From Pararhodobacter zhoushanensis (GTDB taxonomy: Bacteria; Pseudomonadota; Alphaproteobacteria; Rhodobacterales; Rhodobacteraceae): a stretch of 64,000 nucleotides of DNA. The notes below the pieces were generated by a model. The model was not told where the DNA came from and ran no database searches. It was given only the letters and a program-made list of their open reading frames with translations. A program made the position numbers and the translations under genes. Each line of letters opens with the position of its first letter. The first letter of the stretch is position 1. Location: positions 1 to 64,000 of the forward strand of contig NZ_REEZ01000001.1 of assembly GCF_003990445.1 (NCBI RefSeq), written 5' to 3'. Positions 28,114 to 37,423 of the stretch are shown here, piece by piece.

Positions 28114-29216
28114 CAGCGGGTCTCCTTGGTTGTGGTGGGGGCCATTGGCAGCGACACCCGAAAGATGGTCTGGCCGGGGCGCGACTTGACCTCGATCCAG
28201 CCCTCATGCGCGGCGATGATCTTTGAGACCAACGCCAGCCCCAGCCCGGTGCCGTTCTCACGGCCCGATACGAAAGGCTCGAAAATATTCTCGGCGATGG
28301 CCGCGGGCAAACCGGGGCCATCGTCAATGATTTCAACATGAAGCGGCAAGGCAACGCGCCGCTCGTCATGGCCTGCAACCTGCAGGCCGCGCTCGAAATA
28401 GGTATGGATGCGGATCTTGCCGCCCTGTGGTTGGGCTTCAGAGGCGTTCTTGATCAGGTTCAGAAACACCTGTTGCAACTGGTCCGGATCGGCCCAGACA
28501 TCGGGCAGCGATGGGTCGTAGTCATCGCTCAGTTGCATATGCGCGCCAAAGCTGACCGTCGCCGACCGGCGGGCGCGTTCGAGCACGTCATGGATGTTGA
28601 TCGGCTTGCGATCCGGCGGGCGCTGATCGCCGAATTGCTCGACCTGATCGAGCAGCTTTACGATCCGCCGGGTCTCGGCCACGATCAGGTCGGTCAGTTC
28701 CCGGTCCGCGGCGTTCAGCCCCATCGACAGCAGCTGTGCGGCCCCGGCAATACCGGCCAGCGGGTTCTTGATCTCATGCGCCAGCATCTCGGACATGCCG
28801 ATGGCCGATTTCGCCGCCGCCTTTACCACCCGCGTGCGCCCCAGCCGCCCGGCAATATCGCGCGGGGTGATCAGCAAGAGCAGCGTGTCCGCCGGGTCGT
28901 TCATCGGCGCGATCTGGATGGTGCACAGAACCGACGGCTTCTCGCTGGTCGAGACATCGCAATCGTTGATGAAAATCGGCGCGCGGTTGTGGCGGGCGCG
29001 GGCCATCGCCTCTTCCATCGGGGCGTCGATATAGAGCCGGTCGGTGGCTACAGCCCCGCGCAGGATGGGGGCCGATGCCGACAGAAACTGCTCGGCTGCC
29101 GGATTGCAGTCGAGGATGACCTCGTCCCCGTCGCGCAAACCGGTCATGAAGGCGGGAATCGGCAAGGCCGAAAAGATCGCCCCCGGGACCGGTACTTGAG
29201 CGGGGTGTGTCGTCAT
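28113..29216 (-). CDS. ntrB: Nitrogen-regulation histidine kinase NtrB
   Basis: This soluble kinase of 367 residues has an N-terminal PAS domain (about 15-125). The phosphoacceptor H147 lies in [20 protein letters not shown], and the HATPase motifs are [16 protein letters not shown] and [13 protein letters not shown]. It phosphorylates or dephosphorylates NtrC under control of PII proteins; no glnB or glnK gene is in the window. It overlaps dusB by four bases and ntrC by one, so the three are translationally coupled. Confidence 0.96.
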   Translation of the reverse strand: MTTHPAQVPVPGAIFSALPIPAFMTGLRDGDEVILDCNPAAEQFLSASAPILRGAVATDRLYIDAPMEEAMARARHNRAPIFINDCDVSTSEKPSVLCTIQIAPMNDPADTLLLLITPRDIAGRLGRTRVVKAAAKSAIGMSEMLAHEIKNPLAGIAGAAQLLSMGLNAADRELTDLIVAETRRIVKLLDQVEQFGDQRPPDRKPINIHDVLERARRSATVSFGAHMQLSDDYDPSLPDVWADPDQLQQVFLNLIKNASEAQPQGGKIRIHTYFERGLQVAGHDERRVALPLHVEIIDDGPGLPAAIAENIFEPFVSGRENGTGLGLALVSKIIAAHEGWIEVKSRPGQTIFRVSLPMAPTTTKETR

Positions 29217-30202
29217 GCTGCGGCCTTTGTTGGGGCGAGCGCATCGGGCAGCGCCGCGATCACCGCAGCCGGGTCGCTTTCACGCATCAGCCGCGCCCGC
29301 AGCTCTGCCGGGCCCTGCGCCGCGTCGATGTACCAGCCCAGATGTTTGCGCGCGATGCGGATGCCCAGATCGCGTCCGTAAAAGCTCAACATCGCGTCGT
29401 AATGCGTCGCCACCAGCTCAACCAGCGCGGCGCCCTGCGGCACCTCGGGCGCGGGCGTGCCATAGAGAGCGGCCCCGATCTGCGCCAAAAGCCACGGACG
29501 GCCCTGTGCGGCGCGTCCTACCATGATCCCGGCCGCCCCCGATTGCGCCAGCGCGCGGCGGGCGGCGGCGGGGCCGTCGATGTCGCCATTGACGATCACC
29601 GGCACGCTTGTCGCCTCGGTGACCGCGCGGATCGCCTGCCAGTCGGCCTTTCCGGTGTAGAATTGCGCGCGGGTGCGGCCGTGGATGGTGATCATCTGAA
29701 CGCCTGCTGCCTCGGCCCGCGCGGCGATGGACGCTGCGTTCAGGCAGTCGCTGTCCCATCCCAGCCGCATCTTCAGCGTCACCGGAACCGAGACCGCGCC
29801 AACAACCGCGTCGATCAGCGACAGCGCCAGATCCGGCTCGCGCATCAGCGCCGAGCCTGCGGCACCACCGACAACCTTCTTCGCCGGGCACCCCATATTG
29901 ATATCGATCAGCGGCGCGCCCTGCCCTTCGGCGATCCGCGCGGCTTCGGCCATGGCCTCGGGCGTGCGACCGGCCAGTTGTACGGCCGTTGGAATTCGGT
30001 CATCCACCTCTGCCCGCGCCCGCGAGGCTGCCCGGCGCGACGGCCGGGCCGTGACCATTTCACCCGAGGCAATCATCTCGCTCACCAGCAGCCCCGCGCC
30101 GAATCCGGCGACCGCCTGCCGGAATGGCAGGTCAGTAATTCCCGACATGGGCGCCAGAACAACGGGCGGATGCAGGTCAACAGGGAAAGCGGCAGATTTC
30201 AT
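29213..30202 (-). CDS. dusB: tRNA-dihydrouridine synthase DusB (NifR3)
   Basis: This 329-residue FMN enzyme reduces uridines in the tRNA D-loop. Motifs include LAPMSGITDLPFRQAV near the start, INMGCPAKKVVGGAAGSALM, TLKMRLGWD and GIMVGRAAQGRPWLL. It is the NifR3 protein that heads the ntrBC operon in Rhodobacter and relatives. The ATG at 30202, after CAGGGGCCT, starts the product at the expected family position; the longer frame to 30316 adds an unrelated 38 residues. Confidence 0.95.
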   Translation of the reverse strand: MKSAAFPVDLHPPVVLAPMSGITDLPFRQAVAGFGAGLLVSEMIASGEMVTARPSRRAASRARAEVDDRIPTAVQLAGRTPEAMAEAARIAEGQGAPLIDINMGCPAKKVVGGAAGSALMREPDLALSLIDAVVGAVSVPVTLKMRLGWDSDCLNAASIAARAEAAGVQMITIHGRTRAQFYTGKADWQAIRAVTEATSVPVIVNGDIDGPAAARRALAQSGAAGIMVGRAAQGRPWLLAQIGAALYGTPAPEVPQGAALVELVATHYDAMLSFYGRDLGIRIARKHLGWYIDAAQGPAELRARLMRESDPAAVIAALPDALAPTKAAA

Positions 30203-30330
30203 AGGCCCCTGTGCGGCAGAGATTTCGTGCTCATATAGCGCGCAGATTGGCTGGTCGGAAAGGCAAGTGCCTACAGATTTGCCCAGTCTTTCATCTTTCG
30301 CGTCTTTAGTATGCATCTATCAACTCCAAT

Positions 30331-30347
30331 CGCTCATAAATTGAGCG
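30331..30347. promoter_or_regulatory. Dyad in the dusB/ispDF divergent intergenic region
   Basis: CGCTCA (30331-30336) and TGAGCG (30342-30347) are perfect arms around TAAAT. It lies about 130 bases before the dusB start and 65 before ispDF, in an AT-richer stretch, so it is a candidate operator. The cognate regulator is unknown. Confidence 0.4.
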
Positions 30348-30412
30348 TTATTCGCGCAGCGGCGCCGTGACTTGGCCTTGCAGCGCCATACACCTTCGCC
30401 TAATCCGGTGGC

Positions 30413-31582
30413 ATGTCCTTTGTCAGCCCGATGTCCTTTGATACAGCCGTTATTCTGGTCGCCGCCGGTCGCGGCAGCCGGATGGGCGGTGATTTGCCCA
30501 AACAATGGCGCGATCTGGCCGGTCAGCCGGTGCTGGCGCATACCGTTGCCGCGTTTCGCGCGGCGGGGTTGGAGCGGATACTTCTGGTGATCCACCCCGA
30601 TGACCACGCGCGTGCCGAGTCTTTCGGCCTGCAACTGGTCAATGGCGGTGCCACACGAACCGAGTCGGTGCGCGCGGCGCTCGAGATGCTCGCTACCGAT
30701 GCCCCGGCGCGGGTGCTGATCCATGACGGCGCGCGGCCTTTGGTTGAGGTAGCGCAGATCGACGCTGTGCTTGAGGCCCTCAAAACCCATCCCGCTGCCG
30801 CGCCGGCCCTGCCCGTGACCGACGCCTTGTGGCGCGGCGCGGCGGGCAAGGTGGCCGGAACGCAGGCTCGGGGCGGGTTGTACCGGGCGCAAACGCCGCA
30901 AGGCTTCGACTTTCCGGCGTTGCTGGCCGCCTACCGCGCCCACCCGGATGAAGCTGCTGATGACGTCGCTATCGCGCAGGCCGCCGGGATGGACGTGTGG
31001 ATCACGCAGGGGAGTGAGACAAATATCAAGCTCACCTATCCCGCTGATTTCCAGCGCGCCGAACAGATCTTGATCGCCCACCAGACAACTGAAAGTCAGA
31101 CAATGGACATTCGCCTCGGCAACGGTTTTGATGTGCACGCGTTCACTGAGGGCGATCATTGCTGGATTTGCGGGATCAAGGTGCCCCATGACAAAGCCCT
31201 GCTTGGTCATTCGGATGCCGATGTCGGCATGCACGCCCTGACCGATGCGCTGTATGGGGCCATGGCCGAGGGGGATATTGGCCGCCACTTCCCGCCGTCC
31301 GACCCGCAGTGGAAAAGCGCCGAAAGCCATATTTTCTTGCGCCACGCCGCCGATCTGGCCCGCGCCAAGGGCTTTGCGATCAGCAATTGCGATGTCACGC
31401 TGATCTGTGAACGGCCCAAGATCGGGCCGCACGCCGACGCCATGCGCGCGATGCTGGCCGAGATCATGCAGATCGAGGTCGAGCGCGTCTCGGTCAAGGC
31501 CACAACCTCGGAACGGCTGGGCTTTACCGGTCGCGAAGAAGGCATTGCCTCTATTGCCACCGCAACTCTGGTGAAATCATGA
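30413..31582 (+). CDS. ispDF: Bifunctional IspD/IspF enzyme
   Basis: This 389-residue fusion has an N-terminal 2-C-methyl-D-erythritol 4-phosphate cytidylyltransferase (about 8-225: [30 protein letters not shown]). The C-terminal half is 2-C-methyl-D-erythritol 2,4-cyclodiphosphate synthase (about 231-389: [42 protein letters not shown]). The fusion is known in alpha- and epsilonproteobacteria. Starts at 30413 or 30431 are both possible; neither has a strong ribosome site. pgpA follows with a four-base overlap. Confidence 0.95.
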   Translation: MSFVSPMSFDTAVILVAAGRGSRMGGDLPKQWRDLAGQPVLAHTVAAFRAAGLERILLVIHPDDHARAESFGLQLVNGGATRTESVRAALEMLATDAPARVLIHDGARPLVEVAQIDAVLEALKTHPAAAPALPVTDALWRGAAGKVAGTQARGGLYRAQTPQGFDFPALLAAYRAHPDEAADDVAIAQAAGMDVWITQGSETNIKLTYPADFQRAEQILIAHQTTESQTMDIRLGNGFDVHAFTEGDHCWICGIKVPHDKALLGHSDADVGMHALTDALYGAMAEGDIGRHFPPSDPQWKSAESHIFLRHAADLARAKGFAISNCDVTLICERPKIGPHADAMRAMLAEIMQIEVERVSVKATTSERLGFTGREEGIASIATATLVKS

Positions 31583-32073
31583 CCCTTGCCCGCCTGACTT
31601 CCATCGGCTTCGGCCTTGGCCTGCTGCGCCCTGCCCCCGGCACATGGGGATCAGCGGGCGCGCTGGCCGTCGGGCTGATCATCGACCGGTATCTGGGTGC
31701 CCCTGTGCTCGCCGTCGCGACCGTCGCCGCGATTTTGGCCGGGTTCTGGTCGTGCCACGCCGAGCTGCGCGACCGGCCCGGCGCGGACCCGTCCGAGATC
31801 GTGATCGATGAGGTCGCCGGTCAGTGGATCGCCCTTCTTTTCCCTGCCGTCGCCTTCTGGTGGCGCGGGTGGGACGACTGGATGCCCTACCCCGGCTGGG
31901 TCGCCGCTTTCGTGTTCTTCCGCCTGTTCGACATCTGGAAGCCGTGGATCATTGGTCGCGCGGATCGACGGTCGGACTGGATGGGCGTGATGCTCGATGA
32001 CCTGCTGGCCGGGCTTTTTGCCGGTGTCGCCGTGGTTATCGCCGCAGGCGTCGCGCATGGGTTCTTGATGTGA
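31579..32073 (+). CDS. pgpA: Phosphatidylglycerophosphatase A
   Basis: The 164-residue inner-membrane protein has the PgpA pattern: [19 protein letters not shown] near the start, [10 protein letters not shown] in the middle and [18 protein letters not shown], then a final helix. It removes the phosphate from phosphatidylglycerophosphate to make phosphatidylglycerol. It overlaps ispDF by four bases and cinA by four, so the three are coupled. Confidence 0.93.
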   Translation: MTLARLTSIGFGLGLLRPAPGTWGSAGALAVGLIIDRYLGAPVLAVATVAAILAGFWSCHAELRDRPGADPSEIVIDEVAGQWIALLFPAVAFWWRGWDDWMPYPGWVAAFVFFRLFDIWKPWIIGRADRRSDWMGVMLDDLLAGLFAGVAVVIAAGVAHGFLM

Positions 32074-32540
32074 GCGCGCTGGCCGAGCAGGTACTCGCCG
32101 CCGCCCGCGCCGCCGGGCTGACCCTTGCGACGGCTGAAAGCTGCACGGGTGGGCTGGTTGCCGGGGCGCTGACGGATATTGCCGGCTCCTCGGATGTGGT
32201 CGAGCGCGGCTTTGTCACCTACTCCAACACTGCCAAGCGCGAGATGCTGGGCGTGAAGGCCGAGACGCTGGATGCCCATGGCGCGGTCAGCGAAGCGGTC
32301 GCGCGCGAGATGGCAATGGGTGTGCTGGCCCATGCGCCCGTCGATCTGGCCGTGTCGATCACCGGGATTGCGGGACCGGGCGGTTCTGACTTCAAGCCCG
32401 AGGGGCGTGTCTGTTTCGGGATTGCCCGGAAAAACGGCAGCTGCCGGGTTGAGACTGTCGACTTTGGCCCGCTGGGGCGCGCAAATGTGCGGCAGGCGTC
32501 GGTCGAGCATGCCTTGCGCTTGCTCATGAGCGCCATCTAG
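32070..32540 (+). CDS. CinA C-terminal-type nicotinamide-nucleotide amidase
   Basis: The 156-residue protein is the stand-alone PncC/CinA-C domain: LATAESCTGGLVAGALTDIAGSS, FVTYSNTAKREMLGV and SITGIAGPGGSDFKPEGRV. It deamidates NMN to nicotinate mononucleotide in pyridine-nucleotide salvage. The start is GTG at 32070, overlapping the pgpA stop. The N-terminal CinA domain is absent, which is usual for this subfamily. Confidence 0.92.
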   Translation: MSALAEQVLAAARAAGLTLATAESCTGGLVAGALTDIAGSSDVVERGFVTYSNTAKREMLGVKAETLDAHGAVSEAVAREMAMGVLAHAPVDLAVSITGIAGPGGSDFKPEGRVCFGIARKNGSCRVETVDFGPLGRANVRQASVEHALRLLMSAI

Positions 32541-32591
32541 CGTTTCAGTTTCGCTTATTATCCAAGCAAAGCGGGTCAATATTCGATCCAT

Positions 32592-32606
32592 TGGCCCGCA
32601 GTTTGC
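32592..32606 (+). promoter_or_regulatory. Sigma54-like -24/-12 element before amt
   Basis: TGGCCCGCAGTTTGC has GG and GC exactly ten bases apart (32593-32594 and 32605-32606) and differs from the TGGCACG-N4-TTGC consensus at one base. It lies about 95 bases before the ammonium transporter start in the right orientation. The NtrC encoded here lacks the sigma54-contact loop, so another activator would be needed or the match is chance. Confidence 0.45.
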
Positions 32607-32702
32607 GCTTTGAGTGCATTAATTGCGCTTGTCAGCCTGAATGGCGCTTTTCCGCCCAGTCTTTTGACGCTCTGACGAGCAGCAAGGACACGGAGGAACC
32701 CC

Positions 32703-33881
32703 ATGAACGCTGCCGACACTGCCTTTCTGATCACCGCAACAGCCCTTGTGCTGTTCATGACCCTGCCCGCGCTGGCGCTGTTTTACGGCGGGCTGGTCCG
32801 GGCCCGCAACGTGCTCAGCGTGTTCATGCATGTCTTCTCGCTGGCCTGCCTGATGTCGGTGCTCTGGCTGGCCTTTGGCTATTCCATCGCCTTTGGCGAA
32901 GGGAATGCGCTGTGGGGTGGACTGAGCAAGATGTTCCTGAACGGCGTCGACGCCGACAGCCTAAGCGGCACCGTGCCCGAAGTGTTGTTCTTCACGTTCC
33001 AGATGACCTTCGCGATCATCACGCCGGCGCTGATCGTCGGTGCCTATGTCGAGCGCATCGGCTACGGGTTTGTGTTGGTCTTCTCGGCCCTGTGGATGCT
33101 GCTGGTCTACGCGCCGGTCGTTCACTGGATCTGGGGCGGCGGTTTCCTGTCGGATGGCGGGATCTTCGGCGCGATCGGTACGCGCGACTTCGCGGGCGGG
33201 ATCGTGGTGCACGAAACCGCCGGTCTGGCCGCGCTGGTGATCGCGCTGGCACTGGGTCCACGCTTGAACCGCACCACCCCGCCGCATCAGCCGGGCATGG
33301 TGATGATGGGGGCGGCGATGCTGTGGGTCGGCTGGTTCGGCTTCAACGGCGGCTCGGCGCTGGCGGCGAACGGTCAGGCGGCGATGGCGATCACGGTGAC
33401 GCATCTGTCGGCGGCGGCGGCGTCGCTGACCTGGGGTCTGTGGGAGCGCATCAAGTTTGGCCGCACCTCGATGGTCGGTCTGGTCACCGGGACGATTGCG
33501 GGTCTGGCGTCGATCACCCCGGCCTCTGGCTATGTCGGGCCGGTGGCGGCGCTGGTGATTGGCGGCGTGGCGGGCATCCTGTGTCAGGAAGCGGTCAATC
33601 TGCTGCGCAACCGGCTGAAACTGGATGACACGCTGGACGTCTTCGCCGTCCACGGTGTCGGCGGGATCTTTGGCACGATCATGATCGCGGTGCTCGGTCA
33701 CGGCACATGGGCCGCACAGTTGGGCGCGCTGGCGATTGTCGGGGTCTGGACGGTGGTTGTGTCCTTCGCGCTGGTCAAGCTGGTCGGGCTGGTCACGCCG
33801 CTGCGCGTCGATGCCGAGACCGAGACAAGCGGTCTGGACATCATGGTCCACGGCGAGCGGGCTTACGATATCACGTCTTGA
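32703..33881 (+). CDS. Ammonium transporter (Amt family)
   Basis: This 392-residue membrane protein has eleven predicted helices. The twin pore histidines are H170 (FAGGIVVHETAG) and H317 (VFAVHGVGGIFG), and the periplasmic-site Trp/Phe segment and WFGFNGGSAL are present. The family usually reads VVHINAG after the first His, so ETAG is a variation. GGAGG precedes the ATG. No glnK lies beside it, unlike the usual glnK-amtB pair, so its PII partner is elsewhere. It ends by overlapping the convergent LuxR gene by 11 bases. Confidence 0.94.
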   Translation: MNAADTAFLITATALVLFMTLPALALFYGGLVRARNVLSVFMHVFSLACLMSVLWLAFGYSIAFGEGNALWGGLSKMFLNGVDADSLSGTVPEVLFFTFQMTFAIITPALIVGAYVERIGYGFVLVFSALWMLLVYAPVVHWIWGGGFLSDGGIFGAIGTRDFAGGIVVHETAGLAALVIALALGPRLNRTTPPHQPGMVMMGAAMLWVGWFGFNGGSALAANGQAAMAITVTHLSAAAASLTWGLWERIKFGRTSMVGLVTGTIAGLASITPASGYVGPVAALVIGGVAGILCQEAVNLLRNRLKLDDTLDVFAVHGVGGIFGTIMIAVLGHGTWAAQLGALAIVGVWTVVVSFALVKLVGLVTPLRVDAETETSGLDIMVHGERAYDITS

Positions 33882-34422
33882 TTGTCCCCTCGGCAGCCGG
33901 GTCGGGCTCACGCCCCATCAGGCTGTCTAGGATCAACGCCAACAAATCCGGGCGCCCGCTGGTGCCCGATTTTCGGTAGATCGCGTTGAGATGGCTTTTC
34001 ACCGTCGCCTCGGACGAGCCGCGCAGCGCCGCGATCTCGGCAATCGACTGGCCCTTGACCATGAACATCGCGACGTCCTGTTCGGCCCCGGTCAACCGCC
34101 ACAGCTCGAAATGCTCGAGCACCACTTCTTGCACCGCCGAGTTGGCAAGCCGCAGGTCGTGCTCGATCAAGGCCTGCCGCCGCAGCAGCCACAGCAGCAG
34201 CCGGACCTCGAGCACGATGGCGACGACAAGCGCGAGGCTGGCGGCGGCTTCGACCCACAGGTGCAGGGTAATCGTCCCCAGCCCCAACCGGCCATAAACC
34301 GACAGATCGTCGATCACATCCAGCGCAAAGAACACCGCACAGGCCGCCTGCAGGGCAATCAGCAGGACGATGGCGCGCACCAGACGCGGCGAAGCGGTCG
34401 GAAAAGCCTGCATTTTACTCAT
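33871..34422 (-). CDS. Membrane-tethered LuxR-type regulator
   Basis: This protein of about 183 residues has two N-terminal transmembrane helices (around LVRAIVLLIALQAACAVFFAL and AAASLALVVAIVLEVRLLLWLL). A short helical linker and a LuxR/GerE-type HTH follow (SIAEIAALRGSSEATVKSHLNAIYRKSGT). It has no receiver domain. It overlaps the end of the cytochrome b561 gene by eight bases and so is coupled to it. A membrane anchor on a LuxR HTH suggests it reads a membrane or redox signal, which is inference. Confidence 0.82.
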   Translation of the reverse strand: MSKMQAFPTASPRLVRAIVLLIALQAACAVFFALDVIDDLSVYGRLGLGTITLHLWVEAAASLALVVAIVLEVRLLLWLLRRQALIEHDLRLANSAVQEVVLEHFELWRLTGAEQDVAMFMVKGQSIAEIAALRGSSEATVKSHLNAIYRKSGTSGRPDLLALILDSLMGREPDPAAEGTIKT

Positions 34423-34948
34423 CAAGGAAGGTCTTGCGCCCTGTTATCATGGCCCGGATCAGGGTGACGCGGGTTCGCAGCGATAGAAACACAACCGCAG
34501 CGACATGGACAAGCACACTGATCAGCGCCCAGCCAAAGAGCAACGCGTGCAGCTCTTCCGCCCATTCAGGATCATGGCCCAGCGTGGACTCGGACAAGGT
34601 CAGGATCCAGCCGGTCAGGCCCAACAGCAGCATCACCGCCAGCAGGTTATAGACCATCAGCGCACCCAGCGGCGAGTGGCCGAGATGCCGCACCCGGCGC
34701 CCCAGCGCAAGCTCGCGGATTTGCGCGACGGTGGCGGTCAGGTCCGGGGGAAAGTCGGCAAAACGGGCGTGGCGGGGGCCGACAAACCCCCAGAGCAATC
34801 GCAAGAGCACCAGCGCAACGATGCCGTAACCGACCCAGCGGTGCAGCGGGCTGTGCCGGTCGATCAGCGCGGCATCGGCCAGAAAGCTGAGCGCCAGCGC
34901 CCAATGGAGCAGACGCACGACAGGGCCCCAGACGCGGTGGGTTTCCAT
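34415..34948 (-). CDS. Cytochrome b561-family membrane protein
   Basis: The 177-residue protein has four hydrophobic helices and the b-type haem histidines expected of the bacterial cytochrome b561 / Ni-Fe hydrogenase b-subunit family (VRLLHWALALSF, SPLHRWVGYGIVAL, EELHALLFGWALISVLVHVAAVVF). It probably moves electrons across or along the inner membrane. It follows the PepSY gene by one base and overlaps the LuxR gene. Confidence 0.88.
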   Translation of the reverse strand: METHRVWGPVVRLLHWALALSFLADAALIDRHSPLHRWVGYGIVALVLLRLLWGFVGPRHARFADFPPDLTATVAQIRELALGRRVRHLGHSPLGALMVYNLLAVMLLLGLTGWILTLSESTLGHDPEWAEELHALLFGWALISVLVHVAAVVFLSLRTRVTLIRAMITGRKTFLDE

Positions 34949-34949
34949 C

Positions 34950-35234
34950 TCAGTCGTCCAGAGCGCTGCGGGTCACGGCCAGGTCGGCGTTCAGCCGCAG
35001 CTCCCACAAACGGCCTTCGCGTTCGGCCTTGACCTCGTAGCCACCGCGTTCCCGTTCAACGGTAAAGACATGATACCCTTGGGTCTCAAGACCCGCCACG
35101 ATGCGCGTGCGCGTCTCGGCGTCAACGCTGCGATCCAAGAAAGCCGGCCAGCTCCACGCCTGCACGGGGAATGGCAGGGCAAAGCTTGTGGCCAGGATCA
35201 ACGCGAATGTGGCGGGCTTGAAAAGGGCGTGCAT
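34950..35234 (-). CDS. PepSY domain-containing exported protein
   Basis: The 94-residue protein has a signal peptide (ALFKPATFALILATSFALPFPVQA) and a PepSY-like domain with RIVAGLETQGYHVFTVERERGGYEV and VTRSALDD. PepSY domains are small periplasmic modules often found beside cytochrome b561 genes and two-component systems. The ATG at 35234 is preceded by AAGGGA; the longer frame upstream is not protein-like. It heads the PepSY-cytb561-LuxR operon. Confidence 0.82.
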   Translation of the reverse strand: MHALFKPATFALILATSFALPFPVQAWSWPAFLDRSVDAETRTRIVAGLETQGYHVFTVERERGGYEVKAEREGRLWELRLNADLAVTRSALDD

Positions 35235-35355
35235 GGCAGTTCCCTTGGGCAAGCCGCTTGGGTTCGGCTCGCCACAACTCTGCCACCTGAGACGCCTCAT
35301 CGCCATGCGTCCACGGGCGCAAACCAGCGCTCTCAACCTCGGGATGGAGGCAGGT

Positions 35356-35811
35356 TCAGCCGTAAAGCTTGTGCGCGCGCGCCTCAAACGCGCCAACGAC
35401 ACGGCGCATGGCTTCGTCGAACACCAGTCCGATGATCCGCTGCAGCATGGCATTGCGGAACTCGAAATCGACTTCGAAGCGCACGCGGCAGCCGTCACCC
35501 TCGGGCTCGACCACCCAGTAGGAATGCAAATACTTGAACGGCCCGTCGATATAATCGGTCTCAATGCGCCGTTCAGCGGGCAGCAGCACCACACGCGAGC
35601 CGAACTTTTCACGGAAGACCTTGAAGCTGATCACCAGATCTGCCTCCATCACCTCAGCACCCTCGCCCCGCTCAGGCAGCGGGTCGCGCGAACGGATGCG
35701 GGCGGCGGCGGTCCAGGGCAGGAACTCGGGGTAACGCGCAACATCGGCGACCAGATCATAGATCTGAACCGCCGAGTAAGGCAGAACACGGTTTTCACTG
35801 TGTTTGGGCAT
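35356..35811 (-). CDS. RatA/COQ10-family START-like protein
   Basis: The 151-residue protein matches the polyketide cyclase / coenzyme Q-binding fold: [36 protein letters not shown] and a C-terminal helix [24 protein letters not shown]10-type members bind ubiquinone and assist respiration, whereas RatA in E. coli was described as a ribosome anti-association toxin. In alphaproteobacteria the COQ10-like role is more likely. It is divergent from hpt. Confidence 0.9.
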   Translation of the reverse strand: MPKHSENRVLPYSAVQIYDLVADVARYPEFLPWTAAARIRSRDPLPERGEGAEVMEADLVISFKVFREKFGSRVVLLPAERRIETDYIDGPFKYLHSYWVVEPEGDGCRVRFEVDFEFRNAMLQRIIGLVFDEAMRRVVGAFEARAHKLYG

Positions 35812-35887
35812 GCGGCACCTCTGGCATATGCGGGCGCCTTTTCCTAGAGTGGGTCCGAGTTTTCAACCCCCAAAACCCGAGAGACCA

Positions 35888-36424
35888 ATGCCCCAGCAGC
35901 CTTACGTGATCGATCAGATGATCTCGGCCAAGCGGATCGCAGCCCGTGTCGAGCAACTCGCCGAAGAGATCACCACCGCGTTCAAGGGCACCGACAAACT
36001 GGTCGTCGTTGGTTTGCTGCGCGGGTCTTTCGTCTTCATTGCCGACCTCGTTCGCGAGATCGACCTGCCGGTTGAGGTGGATTTCCTTGAGGCCAGCTCT
36101 TACGGCAACTCGATGCAGTCAAGCCGCGAGGTGCGCATCCTCAAGGATCTGCGCGGCGAAATCGGCGGGCGCGATGTGCTGGTGGTCGAGGATATCGTCG
36201 ACACCGGCTTTACCCTGCACCATGTCCAGAAACTGCTGCTCAGCCGGGAACCCCGGCGGCTGGAAATCTGCGCGCTGCTCGACAAGCCGTCGCGCCGTGA
36301 GGTGGACATGAAAGCCACCTGGACCGGGTTCGAGATTCCCGATGAATTCGTCGTCGGCTATGGCATCGACTACGCGCAGCGCAACCGCAACCTGCCCTAT
36401 ATCGGCAAGGTCCGCTTTACCTGA
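35888..36424 (+). CDS. hpt: Hypoxanthine phosphoribosyltransferase
   Basis: The 178-residue protein has the PRPP-binding signature [17 protein letters not shown] and the purine loop [16 protein letters not shown], as in Hpt enzymes. It salvages hypoxanthine (and guanine) to the nucleotide. The ATG at 35888 begins the product just before [19 protein letters not shown], the family N-terminus. The end overlaps the convergent Sel1 gene by eight bases. Confidence 0.93.
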   Translation: MPQQPYVIDQMISAKRIAARVEQLAEEITTAFKGTDKLVVVGLLRGSFVFIADLVREIDLPVEVDFLEASSYGNSMQSSREVRILKDLRGEIGGRDVLVVEDIVDTGFTLHHVQKLLLSREPRRLEICALLDKPSRREVDMKATWTGFEIPDEFVVGYGIDYAQRNRNLPYIGKVRFT

Positions 36425-37328
36425 GCTGCGCGGCAGCTTTGCCGATGGTCATGCAATCATCGGCCCAGGCGGCGCGATCCAACGCGTCGCCGTGATCCAT
36501 CGCCCAGATGCAATACCCCGAGGCTTCGACAGCGCGTTCGCGGGTGCCAGCATTCTCATAGAGCATCCATGCCATGTTGATCCCGGCGCGGGCATAATCG
36601 CCGTCGATGGCTTGACGGTAGAGCCGCTCGGCCTCGACCAGATCCGACGGCCCGCCCATCCCGCGTTCGATCATGTAGGCCAGATTGTTGGTTGATTGCG
36701 CCAGACCGCGCTCTGACGCCTCGGCAAACAGCGCGCGGGCGTGGACCGGATCAGCGGCGACGCCCTCGCCGCTGTAATACAGATGCCCCAGATATTCCGC
36801 CCCCCAGGGATCGCCCGCAGCGCGGCCCTCTTCATAGAGCGCCAGTGCCCGCGTCAGATCCGCAGCGCCGCCCTCGCCGTTTTGCCACATCCTGCCCAGA
36901 GCAGAAAGCGCCGGGCCATAGCCACGCTCCGCCGACTCTTCAAACAGCTGGCGCGCCATGGCGAAGTTGATCGCCACACCTGGCCGTCCGTCGCGCAGCA
37001 TCTGAGCCAGATTCATCTGCGCGCGGGCGTTGCCCTGCGCCATAGCGCGCTCGAACCAGCGCCGCGCGGCCAGTGGATCGGCAGCGACCCCCAGCCCGTC
37101 GTCATAGGCGACGCCGATCATGTTCTGCGCCATTGCATCGCCCGCTTCAGCCAGAGGCAGCAGCATCCGCAAGGCTTCAGCGTAGCGCCCGTCGACGAAG
37201 ACCTCATACGCGGCAGCATAGGCCGGGGTCGCGCCGGCTGCCGGAGGGTTAGAGATCAGCTCGGCGCGTGAGGAAGGGGCGGTCAGGCTGGCTACCACCA
37301 GCGCCAGGGCAAAACAAAACGCGCGCAT
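36417..37328 (-). CDS. Sel1-repeat (TPR-like) exported protein
   Basis: The 303-residue protein has a signal peptide ([12 protein letters not shown]) and about six Sel1-like repeats (for example [67 protein letters not shown]). Sel1 repeats are alpha-helical scaffolds for protein contacts, often in envelope assembly or signalling. The ATG at 37328 follows AGGAG. No catalytic domain is present and the partner is unknown. Confidence 0.87.
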   Translation of the reverse strand: MRAFCFALALVVASLTAPSSRAELISNPPAAGATPAYAAAYEVFVDGRYAEALRMLLPLAEAGDAMAQNMIGVAYDDGLGVAADPLAARRWFERAMAQGNARAQMNLAQMLRDGRPGVAINFAMARQLFEESAERGYGPALSALGRMWQNGEGGAADLTRALALYEEGRAAGDPWGAEYLGHLYYSGEGVAADPVHARALFAEASERGLAQSTNNLAYMIERGMGGPSDLVEAERLYRQAIDGDYARAGINMAWMLYENAGTRERAVEASGYCIWAMDHGDALDRAAWADDCMTIGKAAAQLR

Positions 37329-37423
37329 CAAACACTCCTGGTGGAAATCGGCCCACAAAAGGCCCGGAAAACCACAAGATGCGCCGAATCGCCGGGCCGC
37401 CCTACACCCAAACTGGTTAAGGC

